Positions 1 through 10,296 of a DNA stretch of 64,000 bases are shown in pieces. The DNA lies in the NCBI GenBank assembly GCA_902618205.1, contig CACMZL010000002.1, forward strand, positions 124,001-188,000, in the 5' to 3' direction. A program made the position numbers and the translations under genes. The notes under the pieces are model-generated. The model was not told where the DNA came from and did not search any database. It saw only the letters and a program-made list of their open reading frames with translations. Position 1 is the first letter of the stretch; every line of letters starts with the position of its first letter. The stretch comes from an uncultured Pelagibacteraceae bacterium (GTDB lineage: Bacteria; Pseudomonadota; Alphaproteobacteria; Pelagibacterales; Pelagibacteraceae).

Positions 1-342
1 ACATTTTATGCGATTTCTTTTTTAAAAAATATTAGAAATCAACATGATACTGAAAAAGCAAATGAAATTTATTTTGAAATTTTAGATAATGAACTTAAAA
101 AAAATGAAATGCCAAATGAAATATATGAAAATGCAAAAAAAAAATTTCTTGAGAGATATCAAAACATTAATTGGAATGAGTACCATGAGTCATTACCTTT
201 TAATACTAGTGCTTTATCTTTATATGAATGGTCACCAATAGCTGAAGAGTTAAAATCTTTGGACAAAAAAATAGTTTTAAATTCTATGATTCTTAAATGG
301 GATAATGTTAAAAAGGAATTTATTGAATTAATAAATTTTTAA
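1..342 (+). CDS. Hypothetical protein, 5' end cut by the window
   Basis: The reading frame is open from base 1, so the ORF-track start at 109 is an internal Met and the true start lies upstream of the window. The 113 visible residues are mostly charged and helical-looking, rich in Lys, Glu and Asn, with no signal peptide, membrane segment, cysteine motif or nucleotide-binding motif. I do not recognise the family. The stop codon overlaps the stop region of the convergent acs gene by four bases. It is a real gene rather than a shadow: the frame extends to the window edge and the opposite frames are broken. Confidence 0.7.
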   Translation, partial: TFYAISFLKNIRNQHDTEKANEIYFEILDNELKKNEMPNEIYENAKKKFLERYQNINWNEYHESLPFNTSALSLYEWSPIAEELKSLDKKIVLNSMILKWDNVKKEFIELINF

Positions 343-2360
343 GTATTTTTTCTATTTTCAACTAAACTTTTTACAACACTTGGATCTGCCAAGGTAGTTG
401 TATCACCTAATTGATCATGTTCATTTGCAGCAATTTTTCTAAGTATTCTTCTCATGATCTTACCTGACCTAGTTTTTGGAAGACCAGGAGAAAATTGAAT
501 TAGATCCGGAGTAGCTATTGGACCAATTTGTTTTCTAACCCACAGCTTTAAATCTCTCTCTAAATCTAAAGTTGATTTTTCTCCCACATTTAAAGTAACG
601 TAACAATACAAACCATTACCTTTAATATCATGTGGATATCCAACCACAGCAGCCTCAGCAACTTTTGGATGAGCAACGAATGCACTTTCTATTTCGGCAG
701 TTCCAAGATTATGTCCCGATACTATTATCACATCATCAACTCTTCCTGTAATCCAGTAATATCCATCTTTATCTCTTCTGCATCCATCTCCTGTAAAATA
801 TTTTCCGTCAAATTGAGAAAAATAAGTATCAATAAATCTTTGATGATCACCGTAAACTGTCCGCATCTGACCGGGCCAAGATTGTGCAATACATAATCGA
901 CCTTCAGCTTCTCCTTTTAAAACTTTTCCATCTTTACTAACTATTACTGGTTTAATTCCATAAAATGGTTTTGTTGCTGAACCTGGTTTTAAATTTATAG
1001 CACCTGTTTGAGGACTGATTAATATTCCACCCGTTTCCGTTTGCCACCAAGTATCAACAATTGGGCAGTTCGAATCTCCAACAGTTTTATAATACCACTC
1101 CCATGCTTCTGGATTGATTGGTTCGCCCACGGTTCCTAATAATTTCAGTGATTTTCTTGATGTTTTTTTAACAGGCTTATCACCTTCTCTCATTAAAGCT
1201 CTTATTGCTGTTGGTGCTGTATAAAAAATATTCACTTTATATTTATCAACGATCTGCCACCATCTTGAACTATCAGGATAAGTTGGAATTCCCTCAAACA
1301 TTATTGTTGTTGCTCCATTTGATAATGGTCCATAAATAATATAGCTATGACCAGTTACCCAACCAATGTCAGCTGTACACCAATAAATATCTTTAGGTTT
1401 ATAATTGAATATATACTGATGAGTCATTGATGCGTAAACCATATACCCTCCTGTTGTATGCATCACCCCTTTCGGTTTTCCTGTTGATCCCGAAGTATAT
1501 AAAATAAATAAAGGATCTTCTGCATTCATTTCTTCGGGTTCACATTTATTTGAAACTTTTTTTGTTAACTCGTGGTACCAAACATCTCTCCGTTCATCCC
1601 AATTTATTCTATTGCCTGTTCTTTTTACAACAACACATTTTTTTACGTTTGGGCAATTTACTAAAGCTTCATCAGCTATTGATTTTAACGGGATTATTTT
1701 TCCACCTCTTACACCTTCATCAGCTGTAATTAGATAATCAGACTCGCAATCGTTTATTCTTCCAGAAATACTATCTGGAGAAAATCCTCCAAAGATTATT
1801 GAATGCACCGCTCCTATTCTTGCACAAGCCAACATTGTATATGCAAGTTCTGGTATCATAGTTAAATAGATTGTTACTCTATCACCTTTTTTAACCCCTA
1901 ATTCTTTAAGACCATTTGCAGCTTTAGAAACTTCTTTGTGTAATTCTTTGTAAGAAATTTTCTTTTGAACTTTTGGATCATCTCCAACCCATATAATCGC
2001 AGTTTTATCTTTATTCTTCTTTAAGTGTCTATCAATACAATTTGCCGATGCATTAAGAGTACCGTCGTAAAACCATTTTATCTTAACATCTGATTTACTA
2101 TATTTAACATCTTTAATTTTTGTATACGGTTTTATCCAATTAATTCTCTTTCCTTCTTTTTTCCAGAAGCCATCATTATCATTTATTGAAGATTTATATT
2201 TTTTTTCGTACTGAGATTTATTTACTAGGGCTTTGCTAATCCAGTCTTTCTTTGTTCTATATATAAGTTCTTTTTCTTGCTTTGGAGCTAAAGACTTTGC
2301 CTTAGTTTTTCTTTTAGTGATTATTTTTTTTTTTCTTTTTTTAACTTTTTTTTTTGGCAT
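339..2360 (-). CDS. acs: Acetyl-CoA synthetase with lysine-rich N-terminal extension
   Basis: AMP-forming acetate-CoA ligase, which activates free acetate to acetyl-CoA through acetyl-AMP in the cytoplasm. The 673-residue protein has the full two-domain adenylate-forming fold. The P-loop-like motif [12 protein letters not shown] is visible in the large domain, as are the WWQTETGG and YFTGDG motifs. The C-terminal motif [11 protein letters not shown] carries the conserved lysine (about residue 634) that is the known acetylation site in this family. The first 25 or so residues ([18 protein letters not shown]) form an unusual basic extension not typical of bacterial Acs. The gene is last in a minus-strand run tsaD - EVE protein - acs, 14 bases after the EVE stop. 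An internal start after the basic tail is possible but no better start is obvious. Confidence 0.95.
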   Translation of the reverse strand: MPKKKVKKRKKKIITKRKTKAKSLAPKQEKELIYRTKKDWISKALVNKSQYEKKYKSSINDNDGFWKKEGKRINWIKPYTKIKDVKYSKSDVKIKWFYDGTLNASANCIDRHLKKNKDKTAIIWVGDDPKVQKKISYKELHKEVSKAANGLKELGVKKGDRVTIYLTMIPELAYTMLACARIGAVHSIIFGGFSPDSISGRINDCESDYLITADEGVRGGKIIPLKSIADEALVNCPNVKKCVVVKRTGNRINWDERRDVWYHELTKKVSNKCEPEEMNAEDPLFILYTSGSTGKPKGVMHTTGGYMVYASMTHQYIFNYKPKDIYWCTADIGWVTGHSYIIYGPLSNGATTIMFEGIPTYPDSSRWWQIVDKYKVNIFYTAPTAIRALMREGDKPVKKTSRKSLKLLGTVGEPINPEAWEWYYKTVGDSNCPIVDTWWQTETGGILISPQTGAINLKPGSATKPFYGIKPVIVSKDGKVLKGEAEGRLCIAQSWPGQMRTVYGDHQRFIDTYFSQFDGKYFTGDGCRRDKDGYYWITGRVDDVIIVSGHNLGTAEIESAFVAHPKVAEAAVVGYPHDIKGNGLYCYVTLNVGEKSTLDLERDLKLWVRKQIGPIATPDLIQFSPGLPKTRSGKIMRRILRKIAANEHDQLGDTTTLADPSVVKSLVENRKNT

Positions 2361-2374
2361 CGATTATAAATTTT

Positions 2375-2788
2375 TCAGATACTACTCATCTTCAAAATAA
2401 TTTTCCAGCATTTAGTGTCGATTGGCATTACAGACAGTCTGCTTTGTTTTATTAGCGCAATATCTTTTAAATCTTTATTTTTTTTAATATTTTCAAGAGA
2501 AACTGGTGTTTTTAGTTTGCTTTTATACTTAACTTTTACTGCTACAAATCGCTTCTCTTTATCTGTTGGGTCGATAAATGCTGTTTTAATTACTTCAACA
2601 ATTCCAACGATTTCTTTACCAATATTTGAATGGTAAAAAAAACAAAGATCACCCTTCTTCATTTTTTTCAAATTATTTGCTGCTTGATAATTTCTTACAC
2701 CATCCCAGTCAGCACCTTTTGGACCAACCTTAAATTGTTGATCTATCGACCAAACATTAGGCTCCGATTTGAGCAACCAATAATTCAT
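2375..2788 (-). CDS. EVE-domain protein (thymocyte nuclear protein 1 family)
   Basis: Small cytoplasmic protein of 137 residues made of a single EVE domain, a PUA-like fold thought to recognise modified bases in RNA or DNA. The start MNYWLLKSEPNVWSID and the segment WDGVRNYQAANNLKKMKKGD are hallmarks of the family, and the length is the usual one. Its start codon overlaps the tsaD stop by one base, so the two are translationally coupled. Pairing with tsaD, a tRNA-modification gene, is consistent with a role around modified nucleotides, but that is inference. The substrate is unknown. Confidence 0.9.
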   Translation of the reverse strand: MNYWLLKSEPNVWSIDQQFKVGPKGADWDGVRNYQAANNLKKMKKGDLCFFYHSNIGKEIVGIVEVIKTAFIDPTDKEKRFVAVKVKYKSKLKTPVSLENIKKNKDLKDIALIKQSRLSVMPIDTKCWKIILKMSSI

Positions 2789-3858
2789 TACAAAACTACA
2801 CCAGCTCCTTTTAAAAATTTAGCACTAGCATCTAGGGCTAATCTTGGACTGGCTTCTAAATCCATATTATCAAATTTCTTTATTTTATATTTTTCTAGAC
2901 CCACCAATGCAATCATTGCTGCGTTGTCTCCACATAGTTTAATATCTGGGAAAATTGCTTTAAAGCCATTCTCATTGCTTACTTCGATTAGTTTTTTTCG
3001 TATACCTTTGTTTGCTGCAACTCCTCCCGCAACTATAAAAGATTTTTCTTTAAATGAGTTTTTTAAAAATTCCTTAAAAGCAATTCTAGATTTAATATAC
3101 AATATTTCTTCGATAGTTTTTTGAAAAGACGCTGCTAAATCATATTTTTCTTGTTCTGAATTTATATATTTTGTTATTCTTAGTATCGCAGTTTTAAGTC
3201 CTGCAAAAGATAAATTGCATCCACCTTTATTAATTATTGGTTTGGGTAATTTATATTTATTTGGATCACCCTTTTCTGCAAATTTTTCTAACTTTGGACC
3301 GCCTGGAAATTCTATTCCTAAAAGTTTTGCAGTTTTGTCAAATGCTTCTCCTAACGCATCATCAATTGTAGTTCCTAATCTTTTGTAACTACCTAATCCA
3401 TTCACACTTAAAAATTGACTGTGTCCGCCTGAAATCAATAGAAGTAAATAAGGATAATTAATATTAGTTTGAAGTTTTGGACTTAAAGCATGACCCTCTA
3501 GATGATTAACACCAATAAATGGAACCTTTAAAGATGATGCGAGTGATTTTGCAAAATTTAAACCAACACTAAGACAAATTATTAAACCAGGTCCAGATGT
3601 TGCGGAAACAGCAGATACTTTATCAAGAGTTATACCGCTTTCATCTAAAGCTTTTTTTGCAATTAAATTAATTTTTTCAACATGTGACCTTGCAGCTAAT
3701 TCTGGAACAACTCCCCCAAATTCTTTATGAATGTCAAATTGACTTGAAACTATATTTGATAAAATTTTTGGTGTACCACTTTCGTTATCTTGAATAATTG
3801 AAACCGCTGTTTCATCACAACTTGTCTCAATTCCTAATATTATTGGGCTTTTATTCAT
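2788..3858 (-). CDS. tsaD: tRNA N6-adenosine threonylcarbamoyltransferase
   Basis: Catalytic subunit that transfers the threonylcarbamoyl group to A37 of ANN-decoding tRNAs (t6A), working with TsaB and TsaE. The 356-residue protein has the ASKHA-type N-terminus ILGIETSCDETAVS, the metal-binding motif NHLEGH with histidines near 119 and 123, the LLISGGHSQ motif and a C-terminal GDNAAMIA motif. Length and motifs match a complete, active enzyme. It heads the minus-strand operon with the EVE gene and acs. A 58-base AT-rich gap separates it from the divergent hemC and should hold both promoters. Confidence 0.97.
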   Translation of the reverse strand: MNKSPIILGIETSCDETAVSIIQDNESGTPKILSNIVSSQFDIHKEFGGVVPELAARSHVEKINLIAKKALDESGITLDKVSAVSATSGPGLIICLSVGLNFAKSLASSLKVPFIGVNHLEGHALSPKLQTNINYPYLLLLISGGHSQFLSVNGLGSYKRLGTTIDDALGEAFDKTAKLLGIEFPGGPKLEKFAEKGDPNKYKLPKPIINKGGCNLSFAGLKTAILRITKYINSEQEKYDLAASFQKTIEEILYIKSRIAFKEFLKNSFKEKSFIVAGGVAANKGIRKKLIEVSNENGFKAIFPDIKLCGDNAAMIALVGLEKYKIKKFDNMDLEASPRLALDASAKFLKGAGVVL

Positions 3859-3916
3859 AAATTATTTTTTATAATTAATACAATTAATCTATAAGAATGT
3901 AATAAAAATAACTTTT

Positions 3917-4828
3917 ATGAAAAGAGCTAATCTTTTAATTGGGACACGTGGAAGTAAGTTAGCAATGATTTACGCAGAAAATGTGAAAAAAGAACTAAAA
4001 AAGTATTTTTCTAAAGAGATTGAATTAAAAAAAATAGTAACAACCGGAGATCAAAAGCAAGATGAGAGATTATCTGAAATAGGAGGTAAAGGATTATTTT
4101 TAAAACAAATTGAAAAAGATTTATTGAATAAAAATATAGATATAGCAGTACATGCCTTCAAAGATATGCCTACTGAAGAAACTGAAAATCTTTTAACTAA
4201 TAATTTTTTAAAAAGAAATTCTCCTAATGAAATTTTAATAAGTAAAAATAATATAAAATTTGAAGATTTAGAGCCAAACTCAATTATTGGCACATCATCA
4301 TATAGACGAGAATATCAACTTAAGAAAAAAAGACCCAACTTAAATTATAAACTTATAAGAGGAAATGTTGATACTAGAGTTCAAAAGTTAGAAAAAGGCG
4401 AATATGATGCAATAATTCTCTCAAAAGCAGGAGTAGATGCTTTAAATTTACAACATAAAATTTCACAGGAATTCAGTGTTGATGAACTTATACCTTGTGC
4501 GGGCCAAGGAATTATAGCAATTCAATGCAGAGAAGATGATAATGAAATTAAAAAATTACTTGAAAACATTAATGATCAAGAAACAAGAATTGTCGCAAAA
4601 GCAGAAAGAGAGGTCTTAAAAGTTCTTGAAGGAGATTGTGACACTGCAGTCGGTGTATTTGCAAAATCAAATGGTAAAAAAGTAGACCTATTGACCGAAT
4701 TGTTTTCTGTCGATGGAAAAAATAGATATTCCATAAAAAAAAGCCTTCAAAAAGATAATATTGAGTCTACTAGTAGAATGGTGGGAGAAGAGCTTAAATT
4801 AAAATCAAAAGGTTCTTATAAAAATTAA
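3917..4828 (+). CDS. hemC: Porphobilinogen deaminase (hydroxymethylbilane synthase)
   Basis: Polymerises four porphobilinogen molecules to hydroxymethylbilane in heme synthesis. The 303 residues show the IGTRGSKLA N-terminus, the catalytic-Asp region HAFKDMPT near residue 80, the arginine-rich substrate region GTSSYRRE and RGNVDTR, and the cofactor-attachment region LEGDCDTAVG with Cys241 in the expected place for the dipyrromethane cofactor. hemD follows one base later, so the two consecutive heme enzymes are probably co-expressed. The gene starts a plus-strand run through folD. Confidence 0.96.
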   Translation: MKRANLLIGTRGSKLAMIYAENVKKELKKYFSKEIELKKIVTTGDQKQDERLSEIGGKGLFLKQIEKDLLNKNIDIAVHAFKDMPTEETENLLTNNFLKRNSPNEILISKNNIKFEDLEPNSIIGTSSYRREYQLKKKRPNLNYKLIRGNVDTRVQKLEKGEYDAIILSKAGVDALNLQHKISQEFSVDELIPCAGQGIIAIQCREDDNEIKKLLENINDQETRIVAKAEREVLKVLEGDCDTAVGVFAKSNGKKVDLLTELFSVDGKNRYSIKKSLQKDNIESTSRMVGEELKLKSKGSYKN

Positions 4829-4829
4829 A

Positions 4830-5528
4830 ATGCATATTTTATTAACCAGACCATTAGATGATAGCAAAGAATTAATTTTAAAATTTACTTCTATGAAACA
4901 TAAAGTTTCTCATTTACCTTTATTACAAATAAAAAAAATAGAAACACAAGAAATAGATTTTAGACAATTCAAAGGCGTCATTTTCACGAGCGCTAATTCT
5001 TTAAAAAATCTAAATATTTCAAAAATAGATAAAAAAATAATTTGTTTTTGTGTTGGTCTTGCAACAGAAAGAAAGGCAAAAGAATTAGGCTTCCAAAATA
5101 TTTTCTGCGCCGAGGGTAACGTAAATAATCTTAAAGAATTAATTTTACAAAACTTTGACCCAAAGATTGGACCAATGGCCTACATTAGTGGAGAAATTGT
5201 TTCTTATAATCTTGATCAAGAATTAATTTCAGAAAACTATGTTATCAAGAGAATTACAAATTATACTGCAATACCCAATGAAAATTTAAGTGAAGATTTT
5301 TTAAAAGATATTAAATCTTCTGTGCCAGAAATTGTTTACATATATTCTGAAAATAGTGCGAAGACATTTTTTACATTAATAAAAAAATATAATTTAGATA
5401 ATATTTGGATGGAAACTAACCTAATGTGTATGGGCGAAAAAGCATCATCAGCATTGAATGACATAAAATGGAAAAAAATTTTTCTTTTTAACCCTGGTGA
5501 AGAGGAGTTTTTGCTATATAAAATTTAA
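4830..5528 (+). CDS. hemD: Uroporphyrinogen-III synthase
   Basis: Cyclises hydroxymethylbilane with ring-D inversion to uroporphyrinogen III. The 232-residue protein starts MHILLTRPLDDSKEL and contains FTSANSLKN and VYIYSENSAKTF. These are the weak but recognisable landmarks of the two alternating alpha/beta domains of this poorly conserved family. Position directly after hemC supports the call more strongly than the sequence alone. The length is slightly below the usual 240-270. Confidence 0.88.
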   Translation: MHILLTRPLDDSKELILKFTSMKHKVSHLPLLQIKKIETQEIDFRQFKGVIFTSANSLKNLNISKIDKKIICFCVGLATERKAKELGFQNIFCAEGNVNNLKELILQNFDPKIGPMAYISGEIVSYNLDQELISENYVIKRITNYTAIPNENLSEDFLKDIKSSVPEIVYIYSENSAKTFFTLIKKYNLDNIWMETNLMCMGEKASSALNDIKWKKIFLFNPGEEEFLLYKI

Positions 5529-5530
5529 AA

Positions 5531-6616
5531 ATGGACGTTTTAAATAAACTAAATGAGTTATTTTTATCTGTTTGGAAGCAGGGAATTCTTGGGGTAGATT
5601 TCTTTCAGATAATAGTAGGTCTTGGAATATTTGTATTATTTTTAATATTTAGAGGCCTAATCAGCAAACTTGTAATAAAAAAATTGGAACTAATTTCAAA
5701 AAGAACAACCAATAAATTAGATGATTCTTTTGTAAAATCTATGGAAGGTCCTGCCAGGTTTCTTCCAATTGTTCTTGGTGTCTTTTTTGCCAGTTACTAT
5801 ATGTCATTTGATAATGAGACTAGAGGTTTCATAGATAACGTTAACAGAACTCTAATAACAATTTTAATATTTTGGATAATACATCAGATAATTGAGCCTA
5901 TATCATATATTTTAAGTGGATTAGATAAAGTCCTGACAAAAGAATTAATAGGCTGGATTATAAAGTCTCTTAAAATTTTAATTTTTATTTTAGGCGCAGC
6001 GGCTGTTCTTGAGTTATGGGGAATTAAAATTGGACCAATAATTGCAGGTTTAGGTTTATTTGGAGTAGCAGTAGCATTAGGCGCTCAGGATTTATTTAAA
6101 AATTTAATCTCAGGAATTTTAGTTTTAGTTGAAAAAAGATTTAGAATTGGTGATTGGATTAAAGTTGAGGGAGTTATTGAAGGGGTTGTTGAGAACATTG
6201 GCTTCAGATCAACTGTTATAAGAAAATTTGACAAATCACTGGCAATTATTCCTAATTTTCAATTTGCAGAAAATGCAGTGATTAATAACACAAGAAAGAC
6301 TAACTGGGCTATTAGTTGGATAATAACTCTTCAATATGACACCACTATTGATCAATTAAAAACAATAAGAGACGAAATTGAAGATCATATAAATAAAGGT
6401 GACGATTATGACCAATCTGTAGGAGTCGCCGTAAGAATAGATAAGTTTTCAGATAGCTCGATTGATATGTATGTTAGATGTTTTACAAAAACAAATAGTT
6501 GGAATAATTATTTACAAGTAAAAGAAAATTTGGCACTTGAAATAAAAAAAATTGTTGAAGGTAAGGGAGCTGCTTTTGCATTTCCAAGTCAGTCTATTTA
6601 TGTTGAAAAAAAATGA
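5531..6616 (+). CDS. MscS-family mechanosensitive ion channel
   Basis: Small-conductance mechanosensitive channel family, an inner-membrane safety valve for hypo-osmotic shock. The 361 residues contain about four or five hydrophobic helices in the first half. The pore-lining helix GLGLFGVAVALGAQDLFKNLISG shows the Gly/Ala packing pattern of MscS TM3, and is followed by the beta-domain start VEKRFRIGDWIKVEGVIEGVV. The cytoplasmic alpha/beta domain fills the C-terminus. It is two bases after hemD and overlaps the next gene by four bases. It is longer than E. coli MscS (286 aa) because of an extra N-terminal membrane portion. Confidence 0.93.
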   Translation: MDVLNKLNELFLSVWKQGILGVDFFQIIVGLGIFVLFLIFRGLISKLVIKKLELISKRTTNKLDDSFVKSMEGPARFLPIVLGVFFASYYMSFDNETRGFIDNVNRTLITILIFWIIHQIIEPISYILSGLDKVLTKELIGWIIKSLKILIFILGAAAVLELWGIKIGPIIAGLGLFGVAVALGAQDLFKNLISGILVLVEKRFRIGDWIKVEGVIEGVVENIGFRSTVIRKFDKSLAIIPNFQFAENAVINNTRKTNWAISWIITLQYDTTIDQLKTIRDEIEDHINKGDDYDQSVGVAVRIDKFSDSSIDMYVRCFTKTNSWNNYLQVKENLALEIKKIVEGKGAAFAFPSQSIYVEKK

Positions 6617-6903
6617 TTGCTATATTTTATTTAGCTCTTCAAATTTTAAAACTTTATTCGTATGTTGTAATTGCCAATGTCGTTATAAGTTGGTTGGTCG
6701 CTTTTAATGTACTAAATACAAACAATCGGTTTGTATATTTAATATTAGATTTCACTTATAAAATGACAGAACCGATTTTAATGAGAATAAGAAGATTTTT
6801 ACCTAACCTTGGTGCTTTTGATATTTCTCCTATCGTACTTCTTTTGTTGATATGGTTCATAGAAATGTGTATGAAACTCTACATTGCACCAATAATATTT
6901 TAA
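6613..6903 (+). CDS. YggT-family integral membrane protein
   Basis: A 96-residue protein with two hydrophobic stretches. Between them is the family motif region TEPILMRIRRFLPNLGAFDISPIVLLL, typical of YggT/Ycf19 proteins. In plastids and bacteria these have been linked to membrane complex assembly and osmotic tolerance; the exact function is unsettled. The ATG overlaps the MscS stop codon (ATGA), indicating translational coupling to the channel and fitting an osmotic theme, though that is inference. folD follows three bases later. Confidence 0.88.
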   Translation: MIAIFYLALQILKLYSYVVIANVVISWLVAFNVLNTNNRFVYLILDFTYKMTEPILMRIRRFLPNLGAFDISPIVLLLLIWFIEMCMKLYIAPIIF

Positions 6904-6906
6904 TAA

Positions 6907-7752
6907 ATGATTTTAATTGATGGAAAAAAAGCTGCTGCTGATTTAAGAGAAGAGCTCAAGAAAGAAGTCTTATCTTTAAAAGATAAGCATAATAAAGTAC
7001 CAGGTTTAACAGTCATATTGATTGGTGATTTAGCACCTAGTCAAATTTATGTTAGAAATAAAGAGAAGTCTGCCAATGAAGTGGGCCTTAAATCAGAGGT
7101 GATTAGATACCCTGACAGTGTTGAAGAAAGTGAAGTTTTAAAAAAAATCGATGAACTTAATAATGACGTTTCCGTTTCAGGAATTTTAGTTCAACTCCCG
7201 CTTCCTAAACATATTGATAAACAAAAAGTTATAGAGGCAATTATGCCAGAGAAAGATGTAGATGGATTTCATCCCATGAATGTTGGTAATCTGTCTTCAG
7301 GTTATGAAAGTTCTATTCCATGCACTCCTTTAGGTTGTTATTTATTAATAAAAAAAATTGAACCAAACCTTAATGGAAAAAAGGCTGTAATTGTTGGAAG
7401 ATCAAATTTAAATGGTAAGCCCATGACACAGTTGTTGTTGAAAGAAAATTGCACAGTTACAATTACTCATTCAAAAACAAATGATCTTAAAGGTGAATGT
7501 TTAAAAGGAGACATTATAGTTGCTGCTGTTGGGATCCCTGAGCTTGTAAAAGGTGATTGGGTTAAAAAAGATGCAATTGTGATTGACGTTGGTATTAATA
7601 AAACAGATAACGGCCTAGTTGGTGATGTTGCATTTGATGAGGTATCAAAAGTTGCAAAAGCTTTAACTCCAGTTCCAGGTGGAGTTGGACCTATGACCAT
7701 TGCTTGTTTGCTTAAAAATACAATCGAATGTTTTAAAAGAGCGAATAAATAA
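6907..7752 (+). CDS. folD: Methylenetetrahydrofolate dehydrogenase / cyclohydrolase
   Basis: Bifunctional enzyme that interconverts 5,10-methylene-, 5,10-methenyl- and 10-formyl-tetrahydrofolate with NADP+. The 281-residue sequence has the catalytic Tyr-Lys region SQIYVRNKEKSA, the signature ILVQLPLPKHID, the PEKDVDGFHPMN block and the Rossmann motif VIVGRSNLNGKP. It ends with the PGGVGPMT signature. It is complete and canonical. It closes the hemC-folD plus-strand run and converges on the ABC permease gene with only six bases between stops; I see no terminator hairpin there. Confidence 0.98.
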   Translation: MILIDGKKAAADLREELKKEVLSLKDKHNKVPGLTVILIGDLAPSQIYVRNKEKSANEVGLKSEVIRYPDSVEESEVLKKIDELNNDVSVSGILVQLPLPKHIDKQKVIEAIMPEKDVDGFHPMNVGNLSSGYESSIPCTPLGCYLLIKKIEPNLNGKKAVIVGRSNLNGKPMTQLLLKENCTVTITHSKTNDLKGECLKGDIIVAAVGIPELVKGDWVKKDAIVIDVGINKTDNGLVGDVAFDEVSKVAKALTPVPGGVGPMTIACLLKNTIECFKRANK

Positions 7753-7758
7753 AATTTA

Positions 7759-10296
7759 CTATTGATTTCTTATTAATGGATAAACTTTAGGACTTAAGTA
7801 TTTAAGATTAGTTAGCATAATTAAAATCAAGGTCACAATTCCTATAGAGGCACCAAGGTAAATTAAAACTTTAAAATCAAATTGCCAAACTAGTTCAAAA
7901 ATATTCTCCATAATAAATTTTGATCCTATTACTGCAAAAAAAATTGCAATTAATATTACCGACATAAAAATAATTATAAATTCTATCAAAGACGAAAAAA
8001 TAATTTCTTTTTTTGAAAAACCTAAAATTTTAAATACAAGATTTTGGTACTCTTTTACTTTTCCTTGGACCATTATCGCACTTGAGATAACAATCAATCC
8101 AATTACAATTGTTACACCAGAAATTAGCGTTACAGCTATGAAGACTTTATTTAAAACCGATGTTACTTTGTTTAAGTAATCAGCAATTTTTATCATAGAC
8201 AAACTCGGTAATACTTCTAACATTTTGGTTTCATCAAAATTATTTGGATTTTTAAATTTAGCAGTTGCTAAATATTCATGAGGAATTTTTTTTGCAAATT
8301 GTGGATTAAATAACATGGCAAAATTAATACTTAGATCACGATAATCAACTTCTCTAAAATTAACTATTTCTCCATCAATTTCTCGACCATAAATGTTTAA
8401 AGTAAAAATATCCCCCAACTTAATATTAAAATCTTTAGCCACTTTTGCATCAAGTGATATCTGAAGTTGGTAAGGTTTAGATACATCCCACCATTCTCCC
8501 TTTAAAATTGGGTTATCTTTAGGTATATTTTTAACCCAAGAAGATCTTCTTTCACTTCCAATTACCCAATAACTATCATTATCTGGTTTAATATAGCTAT
8601 TTGGATTCACACCATTAATTTTTACTATTCCGGAAGAAACCATAGGTACTATTTCAATGTTTGCATCAGGGTTCATTTTGTAAACACTTTGTTCAAATTT
8701 TTTCTTTTCACCTTTTTGAATTCCTACAAAAAAATAATCAGGTGCAATATCTGGAATAGATCTTGCAATTTCTCTTTTAAAATTCGTTCCAACTAAAGCT
8801 AAAGTTAATAATAAAGTTACACCTAAGCCTAAAGACATAATCGTTATAGGAGTGATACTTTTTGTTTGAGTTATATTTTTTATCGATACTTTTAAAGAGA
8901 TATTTGAAATAAAATTAAACTTTTTCAGTAAATAAATTATAATTTTCGAAAGTAAAAAAAATACAATTAGACATACAAAAAAAGCCAGAAAATAACCTAA
9001 GCTATAAGAAGGCCTTTCAGATCCTAGTGTAAACAATAAAACTAAAAATGATAATAAGATAAAACTCAAAATAACTGACTTTTTTGAATAATAAAATTGT
9101 AGGTTTTGGAATACATTTCTAAATAGATTTGATGCTTTAACTTGATCAATTGAACTTATTGTTGGTATTGAAAAAATTATAAGAACTAACAAACCTACAA
9201 TAAATATTTTTATAAAATTAATTAAAGAGAATTTTGGATAAACATTTAATCCCAAACCATCAGATAAATATTTATCTGCAATTGGTACAATTAAAAAACT
9301 TGAGCCATAAGAAATTACAGTAATAATAAATAATAATATTAATAATTGAAGATAATAAAGTATTTTTATATTCCCTGAATAAAATCCTACAGCTTTTCTT
9401 ACAGCTATAGACATATTATTCTGGTTTATAAATGACAACAATGTATTAGCTATACCTATTCCAGCAATTAACATTGCACTAATTGAAACTAAAGAGAGAA
9501 ATTGGGAAAAATTATTAATTATCCTTTTTAAGCCACTAGCAGAATTTTCTGGAAATCTAAGCTTTACTTTTTGGTCATCTTTAAAAATATCTTTGATCTT
9601 ACTTTCTATTTTTTCTGGATCATCACTTGGTTTAAACTTTACTTTATATTCATAATTTAAAAAACTACCTATTCCATTTAGTTTTAGTATCTCCAAAGTT
9701 TGTTTTCCTGCTAATGCCCAATCTCCAAAAGCTACAAACCCACTTACATCAGGTACAGATTTTATAATTCCAACAACTATGAAACTTTGATCTTGTACCT
9801 TAACTTTGTCATTTATTTTTATCTTTAAAGTTTTTGATAAACTTTCATTAATCAAAATTGTCTTGGGTTCCTTTTGTATTCTTTCATAAGCATCTTCTGG
9901 CTCATAAACAACTTCACCGTAAAGTGGATATTTTTCATCAACTGTTTTAATCCTTGTAAATAATGATTTATTTTTTTCTCTGCCTGTCGTAGAAAGCATT
10001 GTACTGAACTCTATCATTTGTGAGACAGTTGAAAATTCCTTTACTTTATTGACTAAATTAAGATCCCCCTGATTACGGTTATAATCGATTTCGAGATCTC
10101 CACCCAAAAGAACTTTTGCATTATCATTAAGCTCTTTTTTTAAACTATCTTCGATTGTAAAGATGGCACTTAAAATAAAAAGACTGATAAACAGCGTTAC
10201 AATAATGCTTGAAATTTTTTTATAATTTCTGCTTAAATCCTTTAAAGCATACTTGAATATTAAACTTAACTCCGAAGAATTATTTAATTTTTCCAT
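7759..10296 (-). CDS. FtsX-domain ABC transporter permease (YbbP-like)
   Basis: Large inner-membrane permease of 845 residues. It has an N-terminal membrane helix, a long periplasmic (MacB-PCD-like) domain, a block of membrane helices near 260-480 and a second periplasmic domain. The C-terminal FtsX block has three helices (from VTLISGVTIVIGLIVISSA onward). This matches the E. coli YbbP type, thought to move lipidic or hydrophobic molecules across the envelope. It overlaps the upstream ATPase gene by 17 bases and forms an exporter with it. The substrate is not evident from sequence. Confidence 0.9.
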   Translation of the reverse strand: MEKLNNSSELSLIFKYALKDLSRNYKKISSIIVTLFISLFILSAIFTIEDSLKKELNDNAKVLLGGDLEIDYNRNQGDLNLVNKVKEFSTVSQMIEFSTMLSTTGREKNKSLFTRIKTVDEKYPLYGEVVYEPEDAYERIQKEPKTILINESLSKTLKIKINDKVKVQDQSFIVVGIIKSVPDVSGFVAFGDWALAGKQTLEILKLNGIGSFLNYEYKVKFKPSDDPEKIESKIKDIFKDDQKVKLRFPENSASGLKRIINNFSQFLSLVSISAMLIAGIGIANTLLSFINQNNMSIAVRKAVGFYSGNIKILYYLQLLILLFIITVISYGSSFLIVPIADKYLSDGLGLNVYPKFSLINFIKIFIVGLLVLIIFSIPTISSIDQVKASNLFRNVFQNLQFYYSKKSVILSFILLSFLVLLFTLGSERPSYSLGYFLAFFVCLIVFFLLSKIIIYLLKKFNFISNISLKVSIKNITQTKSITPITIMSLGLGVTLLLTLALVGTNFKREIARSIPDIAPDYFFVGIQKGEKKKFEQSVYKMNPDANIEIVPMVSSGIVKINGVNPNSYIKPDNDSYWVIGSERRSSWVKNIPKDNPILKGEWWDVSKPYQLQISLDAKVAKDFNIKLGDIFTLNIYGREIDGEIVNFREVDYRDLSINFAMLFNPQFAKKIPHEYLATAKFKNPNNFDETKMLEVLPSLSMIKIADYLNKVTSVLNKVFIAVTLISGVTIVIGLIVISSAIMVQGKVKEYQNLVFKILGFSKKEIIFSSLIEFIIIFMSVILIAIFFAVIGSKFIMENIFELVWQFDFKVLIYLGASIGIVTLILIMLTNLKYLSPKVYPLIRNQ

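Noticed and set aside
2630-3124. 164-residue plus-strand ORF across EVE and tsaD genes
   Set aside because: It spans two well-identified minus-strand genes and has no recognisable motif.
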